Shown: piece by piece, positions 1-7,509 of the stretch
Position numbering within the stretch: position 1 is the first letter of the stretch
Layout of the letters: each line of letters opens with the position of its first letter
Assembly (NCBI GenBank): GCA_947073895.1
Contig: CAMTNN010000027.1
Span: 1-12,772 of the forward strand
Length of the DNA: 12,772 nt
Direction of reading: 5' to 3'
DNA from: an uncultured cyanobacterium
GTDB taxonomy: Bacteria; Cyanobacteriota; Vampirovibrionia; Gastranaerophilales; Gastranaerophilaceae
Notes under the pieces: model-generated
Told to the model about the DNA's origin: nothing
What the model saw: only the letters and a program-made list of their open reading frames with translations
Databases searched by the model: none
Translations under genes and position numbers: made by a program

Positions 1-28
1 AAGCTGAACGTATGAAAGCGTTCAGCTT
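1..28 (-). terminator. Perfect 10-bp hairpin downstream of pilT, probable terminator
   Basis: AAGCTGAACG at 1-10 and CGTTCAGCTT at 19-28 are perfect reverse complements around an 8-base loop. The hairpin lies 24 bases after the pilT stop, where a terminator is expected. The U-tract needed for a minus-strand intrinsic terminator would lie left of base 1 and cannot be seen, so the hairpin could also serve a gene outside the window or be bidirectional. Confidence 0.5.
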
Positions 29-52
29 CCTGTGTACTACATAATATTAGAA

Positions 53-1120
53 TTAACCTTGTATCAAACGTTTCAACTCACCAGGTTTAGAAGATTTAGC
101 TAATGCATCCTCAATTGTAACCAACCCTTGTTTAAATAATAAAGCAAGTGCTGATTCAAGAGTTTGCATACCAGAACCTGAGCTTGTTTGAATTGTAGAA
201 TAAATCTGTGCAGCTTTAGATTCACGAATCAAGTTAGCAATAGCAGGGATTACCAACATAACTTCTTGCGCCATAACACGACCTTGTTTTGTTCCATCCG
301 GCTGCAACAATGGAATAAGAGTTTGTGAGAATACAGCTACTAATGAGTTTGAAAGCTGTACACGAACCTGTTGTTGCTGACCTTCAGGGAATACATCAAT
401 AATACGGTCAATTGTTTGTGAAGCAGATGAGGTGTGCAAAGTACCAAATACTAAGTGACCTGTTTCTGCAGCAGTAAGCGCTAATCTAATAGTATCTAAG
501 TCACGCATCTCACCAACAAGAATAATATCAGGGTCTTCACGAAGTGCTGATTTAAGTGCGTTAGCGAAACTTCTTGTATCTTGACCCAATTCTCTTTGGT
601 GAATAATTGAACGTTTTGACGGGTGAATAAACTCGATAGGGTCTTCAATTGTCAAAATGTGTTCTGAACGATTTTCATTAATATAGTTAATCATCGCAGC
701 AAGAGTTGTTGATTTACCTGAACCTGTAGGCCCTGTTACAAGAATCAACCCTCTTGGTTTCTCTGCCATTTTTCTAACAGTATCAGACAAACCTAATTCT
801 TTGAAAGAAGGAACTTTTGAAGTAATCACACGAAAAGCAGCCGCATAATTTCCTCTATCTTTATAAATATTAACCCTGAAACGGCTTAAACCTTGAACAC
901 CGTAGGAAAAGTCCAATTCCCAATCTTGTTCAAGCTTACGTCTTTGTTCTTTGTTTAATATTGAGAATAAAAGCAATTCTACTTCTTCCGGTTTCAATGC
1001 TGGAACATCCATTCTCTGTAAGTTACCATCAATACGAACAACCGGTGGTAAACCTGCAGAAATATGTAAATCGGAACCTCTTTGTTTTACAACAACTTCC
1101 AAATATTTCTCAATAAGCAT
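53..1120 (-). CDS. pilT: Type IV pilus retraction ATPase PilT
   Basis: This is the cytoplasmic hexameric ATPase that drives type IV pilus retraction, and so twitching, surface sensing and DNA uptake. The family signature is complete: Walker A GPTGSGKST (residues 130-138), Asp box TIEDPIEF (157-164), Walker B DIILVGEMRD (198-207), His box around GTLHTSS (226-232) and the C-terminal AIANLIRE (293-300). The last corresponds to the PilT-specific AIRNLIRE retraction motif and separates it from the PilB extension ATPases. The length of 355 residues is normal for PilT. The ATG at 1118-1120 is preceded by AAGAGGG (1131-1137, minus strand) with a 10-base gap, which is slightly long. No other pilus gene lies in the window; the divergent neighbour is a FliI-like ATPase. 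PilU is the main alternative and is less likely given the motif set. Confidence 0.95.
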   Translation of the reverse strand: MLIEKYLEVVVKQRGSDLHISAGLPPVVRIDGNLQRMDVPALKPEEVELLLFSILNKEQRRKLEQDWELDFSYGVQGLSRFRVNIYKDRGNYAAAFRVITSKVPSFKELGLSDTVRKMAEKPRGLILVTGPTGSGKSTTLAAMINYINENRSEHILTIEDPIEFIHPSKRSIIHQRELGQDTRSFANALKSALREDPDIILVGEMRDLDTIRLALTAAETGHLVFGTLHTSSASQTIDRIIDVFPEGQQQQVRVQLSNSLVAVFSQTLIPLLQPDGTKQGRVMAQEVMLVIPAIANLIRESKAAQIYSTIQTSSGSGMQTLESALALLFKQGLVTIEDALAKSSKPGELKRLIQG

Positions 1121-1158
1121 TTTCTAATAGCCCTCTTATCTTACATTCTCTCCTGTAA

Positions 1159-1187
1159 ATAGTAACATAAATTAATCTCTTTGTAAA
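1159..1187 (-). promoter_or_regulatory. Candidate sigma70-type promoter of pilT
   Basis: On the minus strand TTTACA (1187-1182) and TACTAT (1164-1159) are separated by 17 bases. This would start transcription near 1152, giving a leader of roughly 30 bases. The call rests on box match and spacing only; in AT-rich DNA such matches occur by chance. Confidence 0.45.
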
Positions 1188-1209
1188 CATTTGTAATAAT
1201 ATTTATTAT
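1181..1209 (+). promoter_or_regulatory. Candidate sigma70-type promoter of the FliI-like gene
   Basis: TTGTAA (1181-1186) and TATTAT (1204-1209) are separated by 17 bases on the plus strand, predicting a start near 1216, only about 11 bases before the ATG at 1227. Its -35 box lies on the same base pairs as the candidate pilT -35 box. An alternative pairing, TTGTAA at 1191-1196 with TAAAAT at 1215-1220 (18-base spacer), would make the mRNA leaderless. Confidence 0.45.
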
Positions 1210-1226
1210 TATGATAAAATAATTCT

Positions 1227-2573
1227 ATGGATGGTGTTAATCAGGAATATTTGGACAGGCTAAAAGGGCAGGTTCACAATAAATTAGAGAGCGTTGACTT
1301 ATATCAATATAAAGGAAGTGTATCAAAACTTCTGGGATTAACGGTTGAAGTTAAACTTCCCGGACTTAAAATCGGCGATTTATGCTACATTGAAGCTGCA
1401 AATGGCGAAAGAAAGCCTGCAGAAGTTGCCGCATTCAAAGGCGATGTTGCCCAACTATTACTTTTATACGACGGAGCTGGAATCGGTCAAGGAAGTTTAG
1501 TTACCACAACAGGAAATCCGATTATAATTCCTGTTGGAGATTTTCTCTTAGGTAGATTAATAAGTCCTTTAGGAGACCCTATTGACGGGAAACCTCTTAA
1601 TATAGAAAATGCCGTCTGGAAAAATGTTGACGGACCTCCTCCGGGGCCCTTTGAAAGACCTATTATTACAGAGATGTTCTCAACAGGTGTTCGTGCAATT
1701 GATTCATGCTTAACCTTTGGCTGCGGACAGCGTATGGGTCTATTTGCAGGTTCAGGAGTTGGTAAAAGTACCTTGCTGGGCATGATTGCAAGGAATTCCG
1801 ATGCCGATGTTAACGTCGTAGCTCTAATCGGAGAACGTGGAAGGGAAGTAAAAGAGTTTGTTGAAGACGCTCTTGGACCTGAAGGCATGAAAAAATCTGT
1901 TTTAGTTTGTTCAACAGGTGACCAGCCACCGTTAATCAGACAAAAATGTTTGTTAACTGCAACAGCCGTATGCGAATACTTCCGTGATCAAGGGAAAAAA
2001 GTTTTCTTAATGACCGACACAGTTACGCGTTGTGCAATGGCAGGACGTGAAGTTGGACTTTCTTTGGGCGAACCTCCTACAATGAAAGGTTATCCGCCTT
2101 CAATCTTTTCATGGCTTCAAAAAGTACTTGAAAGAGCTGGTAACAGTCCTAAAGGCTCTATTACAGCATTTTATACAGTACTTATGGAAGGTGACGATAT
2201 TAATGACCCTATTGTAGATACGGTGCGCGGGATTACGGATGGTCACATTTTCTTATCAAGAAAAGTAGCCGAGGCAAACCATTACCCTGCAATTGACGTT
2301 TTAGGAAGCATTTCGAGACTTATGTCCGCAATTGCCTCTCCTGAGCATAAAGAGGCTGCTGCAAAAATGAGAAAAATCCTTGCAATGTACCGCGAAAACA
2401 AGGATTTAATCGATGTTGGTATGTATACACCGGGTTCAAACCCTAAACTCGATATTGCAATTGAAATGATACCTCAAGTTAATGCGTTTTTACAACAAAG
2501 AACATCAGATAGTGTAAACATGCAAAATACTATTGATACCCTTATAAGCATGATGTCAAATGTTGATATTTAA
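1227..2573 (+). CDS. fliI: FliI/SctN-family type III export ATPase, probably flagellar FliI
   Basis: A cytoplasmic, F1-beta-like hexameric ATPase that unfolds and delivers substrates to a flagellar or injectisome type III export gate. Visible are Walker A GSGVGKST (residues 175-182), the GERGRE segment with catalytic Glu203, the Walker B strand ending LMTDTVTR (261-268, where most relatives have MDS[V/L]TR), GEPPTMKGYPPS (281-292), and SRKVAEANHYPAID (344-357) with the expected arginine. The length of 448 residues fits FliI. An ordinary ATP synthase beta subunit or V-type subunit is less likely, because the export-ATPase wording around GYPPS and RAG is present. No flagellar or type III genes are adjacent, so FliI versus SctN is undecided. 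No Shine-Dalgarno sequence precedes the ATG, consistent with a very short leader. Its stop overlaps the stop of the convergent kinase gene. Confidence 0.85.
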   Translation: MDGVNQEYLDRLKGQVHNKLESVDLYQYKGSVSKLLGLTVEVKLPGLKIGDLCYIEAANGERKPAEVAAFKGDVAQLLLLYDGAGIGQGSLVTTTGNPIIIPVGDFLLGRLISPLGDPIDGKPLNIENAVWKNVDGPPPGPFERPIITEMFSTGVRAIDSCLTFGCGQRMGLFAGSGVGKSTLLGMIARNSDADVNVVALIGERGREVKEFVEDALGPEGMKKSVLVCSTGDQPPLIRQKCLLTATAVCEYFRDQGKKVFLMTDTVTRCAMAGREVGLSLGEPPTMKGYPPSIFSWLQKVLERAGNSPKGSITAFYTVLMEGDDINDPIVDTVRGITDGHIFLSRKVAEANHYPAIDVLGSISRLMSAIASPEHKEAAAKMRKILAMYRENKDLIDVGMYTPGSNPKLDIAIEMIPQVNAFLQQRTSDSVNMQNTIDTLISMMSNVDI

Positions 2574-5101
2574 ACAATTCCAAAATTAATGCCTAAACTA
2601 CTTAAAGCTTCTTCTGGATGGCTAATAAAGAAATCATAACGTTTCATTATTTCTCTATAGGTTAATGTAGGATTGTATTTAGCCGCATCTTCTGTAGCTT
2701 TAGACATTTCCGATACTAACAATTTAATAATTTCATCTCTGTCTATTGCCTTGGATAAATCATACTTACATTCATCTGCAATATTTTTCAAACATCCTAA
2801 ATTAGAAATAATATATGTTTCCTCTGCCTTCATCTGGTTAATATGAGAAGCGTTAGGTATAATATTTTTCTTTTGCATAAAATCAAGACAAAAACTATTT
2901 ACTGTTGAAAAGATTTTAACAGGATTATCAACATCAACCTTTGTATCAGGATTGTAAATTGATTCTTTCAATGCTTTGGAAAGCTCTTTTACTATATCAC
3001 TTCGTTTATTATTACCAAGATTAGCTCCTTCAAGCATAGCTTCTGCAATAGAATCAGTATTACCTACCAAATAATCAAGATGATTAAATAAATTCTTTAT
3101 AGCCTGAGCTTGTTCTGTTCTGGTTGTATTTCCATAATCAATAATCGTAATCGGACGTGCACCGTTATTAATATCTTTTATTTTATCAATAGCAACCATA
3201 ATATTTCCGCAATGAGGATCTGATTGAACAAATTTTTCACCGGCTTTAGGAAGAGCAAACAATTGTTCACAGTAAGCTTTGACATAATTTTCGACAAAGT
3301 TTTTAAAATCACCCTCTGTAAGATTTGCCTTTTTCCATTCTGAGACAAATTTTTCACTATCAAGAGCAAGCCCATCCGCCATTTTCATAACAAAGATACT
3401 GTTTTTTGCCTCAATTACACCTACAGAATTAAATGTTGTAGCTTGTTCTCCAACACCTCTTGCGGCAACAGCTTCTTGAGTCAAATTAATTTCTCCGCCC
3501 CAAACCCTAAACATATTATCAATTTGATTTATATCATATTTTTTTCTCTCAGGAGAGTATATAGTCTGTCTTGACATCCAAGAATAATCCCGGCGTGATC
3601 GTTGATTAATCTTATCAAGGATTTTACGCTTATCTTTTGCAATCTTATCCTCACGCAAGAAATAATCTTTAACTACTTTTACAATAACAACTTCGCCTGA
3701 ATTATTATCTTTTGCCACATAAGTTTCAGCAACAGAACCAACTCCACATGGTTTAATAATAATATATTTATTTCCAAATTCAGAATTTAGAAAACTTTGT
3801 GCCTCTTCTACAGTTCTTGAAGTCGAACATTTACTCTTGATTTTCTTAAGAATTCCTTGTAAATCCTTAAGCCCGTTAATATCCATGCCTTTAGTTTCAA
3901 GTTCTTGCAATGTTTTATCTATAACATATTCTTCACCGTTAAAATTCCAGTCACGGCCGTTATATGACCCACGACCTTTTCGAGCATTATAACCTTCAAC
4001 TAATTGGTCGATTTGTTTACAAAGTTTAAGTTGCTGCTCTTCCGGAATATCAATTACTGTCTGCAAATATTTAGGCAAGAATATGTTTTCAAGCTCAAGC
4101 TTTTTAATTTTGTCATCAATTTGCCCATTATGCCCTTTCTCTAAGAGAATACGCATAAAATCTTCATCAAGCTTAGCCAAACCTGTAGGATCGACTTTAT
4201 CACCTTTAATAAGCACACTTAAATCATACCCGATATCACGAGCTAACTGTTGAAATTCTGTCAACTGACCTGCAGGAGGTCGATAGGTAATTGTATGTTT
4301 TTTATTTATTGCAGCAGCCTTAATAGCATTAGTAATTTTTGATATATTAATATGTCCGCGTGCTGCAACAGCAGAAACTCCAGCTGCACAAATTACACCT
4401 ACTGCAAGATTATCTTTTTGTTTTTCTAAGAAATCTGATAATGACGGAGTTTCTTTTCCCTTGGTATAACGAGCAAATATGTTAGCAGCAATTCCAACAG
4501 GAATCAAATAAGGAGATAGAACCGCGCCATATCCTGCTATACCATCTAAAGCCCCTGATTTTAAAGTTGAAACAAAAGATTGCTCTTTACGTCCTTCTTT
4601 ATTCATGCCTGCAATATCCAAACCTTTTAGAAGCAGTTTTGAAGTAAATCCGGTTGCAATCGATGCAGCAGCAGTTAATAAAGCAACTCTTGTTTTGTAT
4701 TTTGTTGTAAACAGATTGGCAAAAGTTTCGGTTTTCTTTATTACAAATCCTGCACTCATGCCTAAAATTGAAGCTAAACTATCGGTAATTGTATCAGAAG
4801 TATTTGTATTTGAGGTCTCATATCTCTTAATAGAGTTTTGAACTTGCTTTTTGTCAATTCGGCCAAGTTTATATAAATCCATTTGTTTTTTTATTTTCTT
4901 CCCTGAAACAGATGATGGTAAAATTGGATTTAATATTCTTGCAAACAAACCGCGCTTTTTCTTAGCAGAAATAAATGCATCACGCAAATCCTTATCCGAA
5001 TTCACAATAACAGGATATGTCACCATCATTTGCGGTACCATAGCCTTAGGATTTGTATAAGCCTTTGGGGCATGTTGAATATTTAAATTATTATCTGTCA
5101 T
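2570..5101 (-). CDS. Divergent ABC1/UbiB (AarF-like) atypical kinase with a long membrane-rich N-terminal region
   Basis: The C-terminal half has the atypical kinase layout of the ABC1/ADCK/UbiB family: a nucleotide loop GVGSVAE (residues 453-459), Lys475 in VIVKV, a candidate helix-C glutamate Glu543, a hinge VMKMADG (571-577), the catalytic loop SDPHCGNI (627-634, UbiB: ADPHPGNI) and DYG (655-657) in place of DFG. The nucleotide-handling residues are kept, so activity is plausible. It is much longer (843 residues) than typical UbiB (about 550), and the family KxGQ motif was not found in its usual place. Hydrophobic stretches near 107-120, 138-155, 184-209 and 231-247 suggest membrane association. 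The ATG at 5099-5101 has only a weak AGGT upstream. Known relatives support isoprenoid-quinone biosynthesis; the role here is unknown. Its partner could be the divergently transcribed helical-repeat gene. The kinase-like fold is fairly sure, the function is not. Confidence 0.75.
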   Translation of the reverse strand: MTDNNLNIQHAPKAYTNPKAMVPQMMVTYPVIVNSDKDLRDAFISAKKKRGLFARILNPILPSSVSGKKIKKQMDLYKLGRIDKKQVQNSIKRYETSNTNTSDTITDSLASILGMSAGFVIKKTETFANLFTTKYKTRVALLTAAASIATGFTSKLLLKGLDIAGMNKEGRKEQSFVSTLKSGALDGIAGYGAVLSPYLIPVGIAANIFARYTKGKETPSLSDFLEKQKDNLAVGVICAAGVSAVAARGHINISKITNAIKAAAINKKHTITYRPPAGQLTEFQQLARDIGYDLSVLIKGDKVDPTGLAKLDEDFMRILLEKGHNGQIDDKIKKLELENIFLPKYLQTVIDIPEEQQLKLCKQIDQLVEGYNARKGRGSYNGRDWNFNGEEYVIDKTLQELETKGMDINGLKDLQGILKKIKSKCSTSRTVEEAQSFLNSEFGNKYIIIKPCGVGSVAETYVAKDNNSGEVVIVKVVKDYFLREDKIAKDKRKILDKINQRSRRDYSWMSRQTIYSPERKKYDINQIDNMFRVWGGEINLTQEAVAARGVGEQATTFNSVGVIEAKNSIFVMKMADGLALDSEKFVSEWKKANLTEGDFKNFVENYVKAYCEQLFALPKAGEKFVQSDPHCGNIMVAIDKIKDINNGARPITIIDYGNTTRTEQAQAIKNLFNHLDYLVGNTDSIAEAMLEGANLGNNKRSDIVKELSKALKESIYNPDTKVDVDNPVKIFSTVNSFCLDFMQKKNIIPNASHINQMKAEETYIISNLGCLKNIADECKYDLSKAIDRDEIIKLLVSEMSKATEDAAKYNPTLTYREIMKRYDFFISHPEEALSSLGINFGIV

Positions 5102-5231
5102 ACAATACCTAAATATATAAATACGACAGACTAAGAAAAATTGCGTTTTTTATTAAGTTATTTTAAGTAAATATACAAATTATAGCAATTTTTGATTATT
5201 ATAACTTTTAATAATTTTAGGAAGGTTTTTA

Positions 5232-6563
5232 ATGGAAGTTTCATCTTCAATTCCAAAAATTTATAGAAACGAATTCAAAGGTGCACAATCAGCCCCTTTA
5301 AAAACCATGCCTGCTAAAAATAGTGACACAGTAGAACTTTCTTCAATAACAAAAAAAGATAATAATGGATACAGCAGTATATTAGGATTATTAGCAATAA
5401 GTGCAGCTGCTGCAACGGGAGGAATTTGGGGCGGAAAAGAAATATATAAAAAGTACTTTGATAAACTCGCATGCGGAATCAAAAGAGGTCAGATTGATGA
5501 TGCGTTATATAATTTCATTAAAAACAATGACCCTAAAGGAGCTTTATTCAATAATAAAGATGGCGTTTTAGAAATAAGCAGCGGACTTACTGATGAAAAA
5601 TTAGTTATTTTAAAACAATTGGCAAAAATGAAAACAACTGGTAATGTTATAAGAATAAAAGAAACCCATCGTTTTACATTAAACGAAATAAAGAGCCTAC
5701 TCGAAGAAGCAAATGAAAATAACATAAAATATCTGGAACAATTGGCACAAAAATCAGCACAACATAGTAATTATCAAGGACAAACTTTTACGCCAAGTCA
5801 AATTTTACAAGTTCTCAAATGTATTAATAATAAAAATCAAAAAGTTGCAAAAGAATTAATAGATGTCACAAATATTCGACCCGATGAAATCGAACGCTTA
5901 ACAGAATGCTTAAAAAGTGTTGATGAAAAAAATGTTGATATTTGGAGAATTCTGCTTTCAACAAGAAAAAAGAGCAGTAAAACCGAATTAAAACTTCGCG
6001 ATTTATCAAAATTAGCCAAAAAGGTAGAAGAAACTCAAACTCCTAAATGTGCGGAAGTTTTATTAAATGCGGAGAAAAAGAATGGTTCCGGCATGTACAT
6101 TCACGATGTTGAGGATATCTTAACAATACTGCCTAAGTTAACAGAAGATAATTCGGAAGTTTACCGAACATTCTATGAAATAAAAGCAGTTTCAGATATT
6201 AATGCAACTAAATGCGCAGAATTATTGCCAGCAATAACAAAAGACAATGTAGATTTAGTTGAAGCTATTTTAACAAAAACAGAAAAGAATGGTGAATACG
6301 TTATTTTCCATAATTATAACTATATAAAAACTATCCTTGAATCAATTGATTCCCAAAATAAAGATATTGCCCAAAGACTTATCAACTTAATAGATAACAG
6401 ATATTGTACTAATATAAGCTACTTTCAGTCTGACAGTGCTTTAATAGATGTTCTTTCTAAAGCAAAAACAAACAGTGAGCTTGAAAAAATAAAAGAGATT
6501 CTAGATAAAGAATACATAACAAACTTTGATAAATTTTTACAAGAATTTTCTAAGCCTTATTAG
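5232..6563 (+). CDS. Membrane-anchored helical-repeat (alpha-solenoid-like) protein of unknown function
   Basis: I do not recognise this 443-residue protein. The first ~45 residues are polar and probably disordered, followed by one hydrophobic segment (about 48-66, Ala/Gly/Ile-rich) that looks like a membrane anchor. From about 149 onward it reads as tandem two-helix units: a first helix of the form IxxLLxxI, an Asn-containing turn, then a helix of the form [IV]AxxLI. The turn Asn recurs at 164, 202, 234, 307, 339, 376 and 414 (the unit near 270 has TPK instead), a spacing of 32-38 residues. This resembles alpha-solenoid protein-interaction scaffolds, but is not obviously TPR, ankyrin or HEAT. 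AGGAAGG (5219-5225), six bases before the ATG, is a strong ribosome binding site and fixes the start. It diverges from the kinase gene across 130 bases and its end overlaps dus by 14 bases. Confidence 0.8.
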   Translation: MEVSSSIPKIYRNEFKGAQSAPLKTMPAKNSDTVELSSITKKDNNGYSSILGLLAISAAAATGGIWGGKEIYKKYFDKLACGIKRGQIDDALYNFIKNNDPKGALFNNKDGVLEISSGLTDEKLVILKQLAKMKTTGNVIRIKETHRFTLNEIKSLLEEANENNIKYLEQLAQKSAQHSNYQGQTFTPSQILQVLKCINNKNQKVAKELIDVTNIRPDEIERLTECLKSVDEKNVDIWRILLSTRKKSSKTELKLRDLSKLAKKVEETQTPKCAEVLLNAEKKNGSGMYIHDVEDILTILPKLTEDNSEVYRTFYEIKAVSDINATKCAELLPAITKDNVDLVEAILTKTEKNGEYVIFHNYNYIKTILESIDSQNKDIAQRLINLIDNRYCTNISYFQSDSALIDVLSKAKTNSELEKIKEILDKEYITNFDKFLQEFSKPY

Positions 6564-7509
6564 CCAACATAATACTATCCAGCAAAGAAATTATATCTTT
6601 TAAATTATCAAGCATAACAAGTTCGCCGCGACATCTTGATGCTCCCTGAAAACCGTTTACATAATATGGATAAAACTTTCTTACAAACTTTATTCCTACA
6701 TCTTCGCCTCGGAATTCAATTTCACGCATAAGATGTTTTTTCATATCCAAGATTTTCTGTTCCAAAGTCGGCGGTGGTAAATATTCACCTTTATTAAGAT
6801 ACTTTTCTATTCTGGAAATCAAAGTTACATCACCAAGAACACCTCGCCCAACTGCAACCCCGTCCGCTTGTGACTCTTCTAAACACTGAACTGCAGTTTC
6901 AATTGAAACAACATCACCGTTTGCAAAAACAGGTATATCTACATTTCTCTTAAGTTCCGCAATACGTTTCCAATCGGCTTTACCGCCATACATTTGAGAA
7001 CGGGTACGTCCATGAATAGTTATAAAATCAGCACCGGCTTCCTGCATTTTCTGCCCGTATTCTACGTAATTCAACTCATCCATTGTGTAACCCAAACGGA
7101 ACTTAACACTCAATGGAATAGATATTTGCGATTTTACAGTCCTTACAATCTCTTGGGCTAAGTCCGGATTTCGCATTAAAGCAGCACCATCAGTTCCTTT
7201 AACAACCTTGTTAACAGGACAACCCATATTAATATCAATCATATCCGCAAATCGCTGCAAGTATTCAGCACTGTCCGCCATCATTTTTGGCTTATGTCCG
7301 CTCAATTGGTATGAAATTGGAGAATGATTCTCGTCTCGTTTAACAATATCCGTGTTCTTAACCTGTGTTAATGCCTCAGAACTAATCATTTCTGTTGTTA
7401 AAAGACAGCTCTTAGAATGCTCCCTTATAAGCGAGCGCAAAACATAATCCGTAATCCCTGCCATAGGTGCTAATGACACCCTGCTTGATATTAAATCTTT
7501 AACCTGCAT
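6550..7509 (-). CDS. dusB: tRNA-dihydrouridine synthase, DusB-like
   Basis: An FMN-dependent enzyme that reduces uridine to dihydrouridine in the D-loop of tRNA, using NADPH. The TIM-barrel signatures are in order: LAPMAGITD (13-21), the FMN-contacting Gln68, INMGCPVNKV (93-102) with catalytic Cys97, SVKFR (134-138), ITIHGRTR (164-171), FANGD (195-199) and GVAVGRG (217-223) for phosphate binding. A C-terminal helical tRNA-binding region follows. The length of 319 residues is normal. Its ATG lies inside the last codons of the upstream TPR gene (11-base overlap, TATGCAGGTTAA), so translation is probably coupled to that gene; no convincing independent Shine-Dalgarno sequence is seen. DusB versus another Dus paralogue cannot be settled by eye, but DusB-like is the usual form in most bacterial phyla. 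Confidence 0.92.
   Translation of the reverse strand: MQVKDLISSRVSLAPMAGITDYVLRSLIREHSKSCLLTTEMISSEALTQVKNTDIVKRDENHSPISYQLSGHKPKMMADSAEYLQRFADMIDINMGCPVNKVVKGTDGAALMRNPDLAQEIVRTVKSQISIPLSVKFRLGYTMDELNYVEYGQKMQEAGADFITIHGRTRSQMYGGKADWKRIAELKRNVDIPVFANGDVVSIETAVQCLEESQADGVAVGRGVLGDVTLISRIEKYLNKGEYLPPPTLEQKILDMKKHLMREIEFRGEDVGIKFVRKFYPYYVNGFQGASRCRGELVMLDNLKDIISLLDSIMLANKA

Noticed and set aside
1487..1888. 133-codon minus-strand ORF inside the FliI-like gene
   Set aside because: It is the antisense shadow of well-conserved Walker A and neighbouring motifs; no start context or domain supports it.
4605..5060. Two plus-strand ORFs (78 and 69 codons) opposite the N-terminal part of the kinase gene
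   Set aside because: Their hydrophobic look mirrors the membrane segments on the other strand; no ribosome binding sites were seen.
5102..5231. Clear promoters in the kinase/helical-repeat divergent region
   Set aside because: A minus-strand TATAAT (5184-5179) and a plus-strand TATTAT (5197-5202) exist, but neither has a recognisable -35 box at the right distance.
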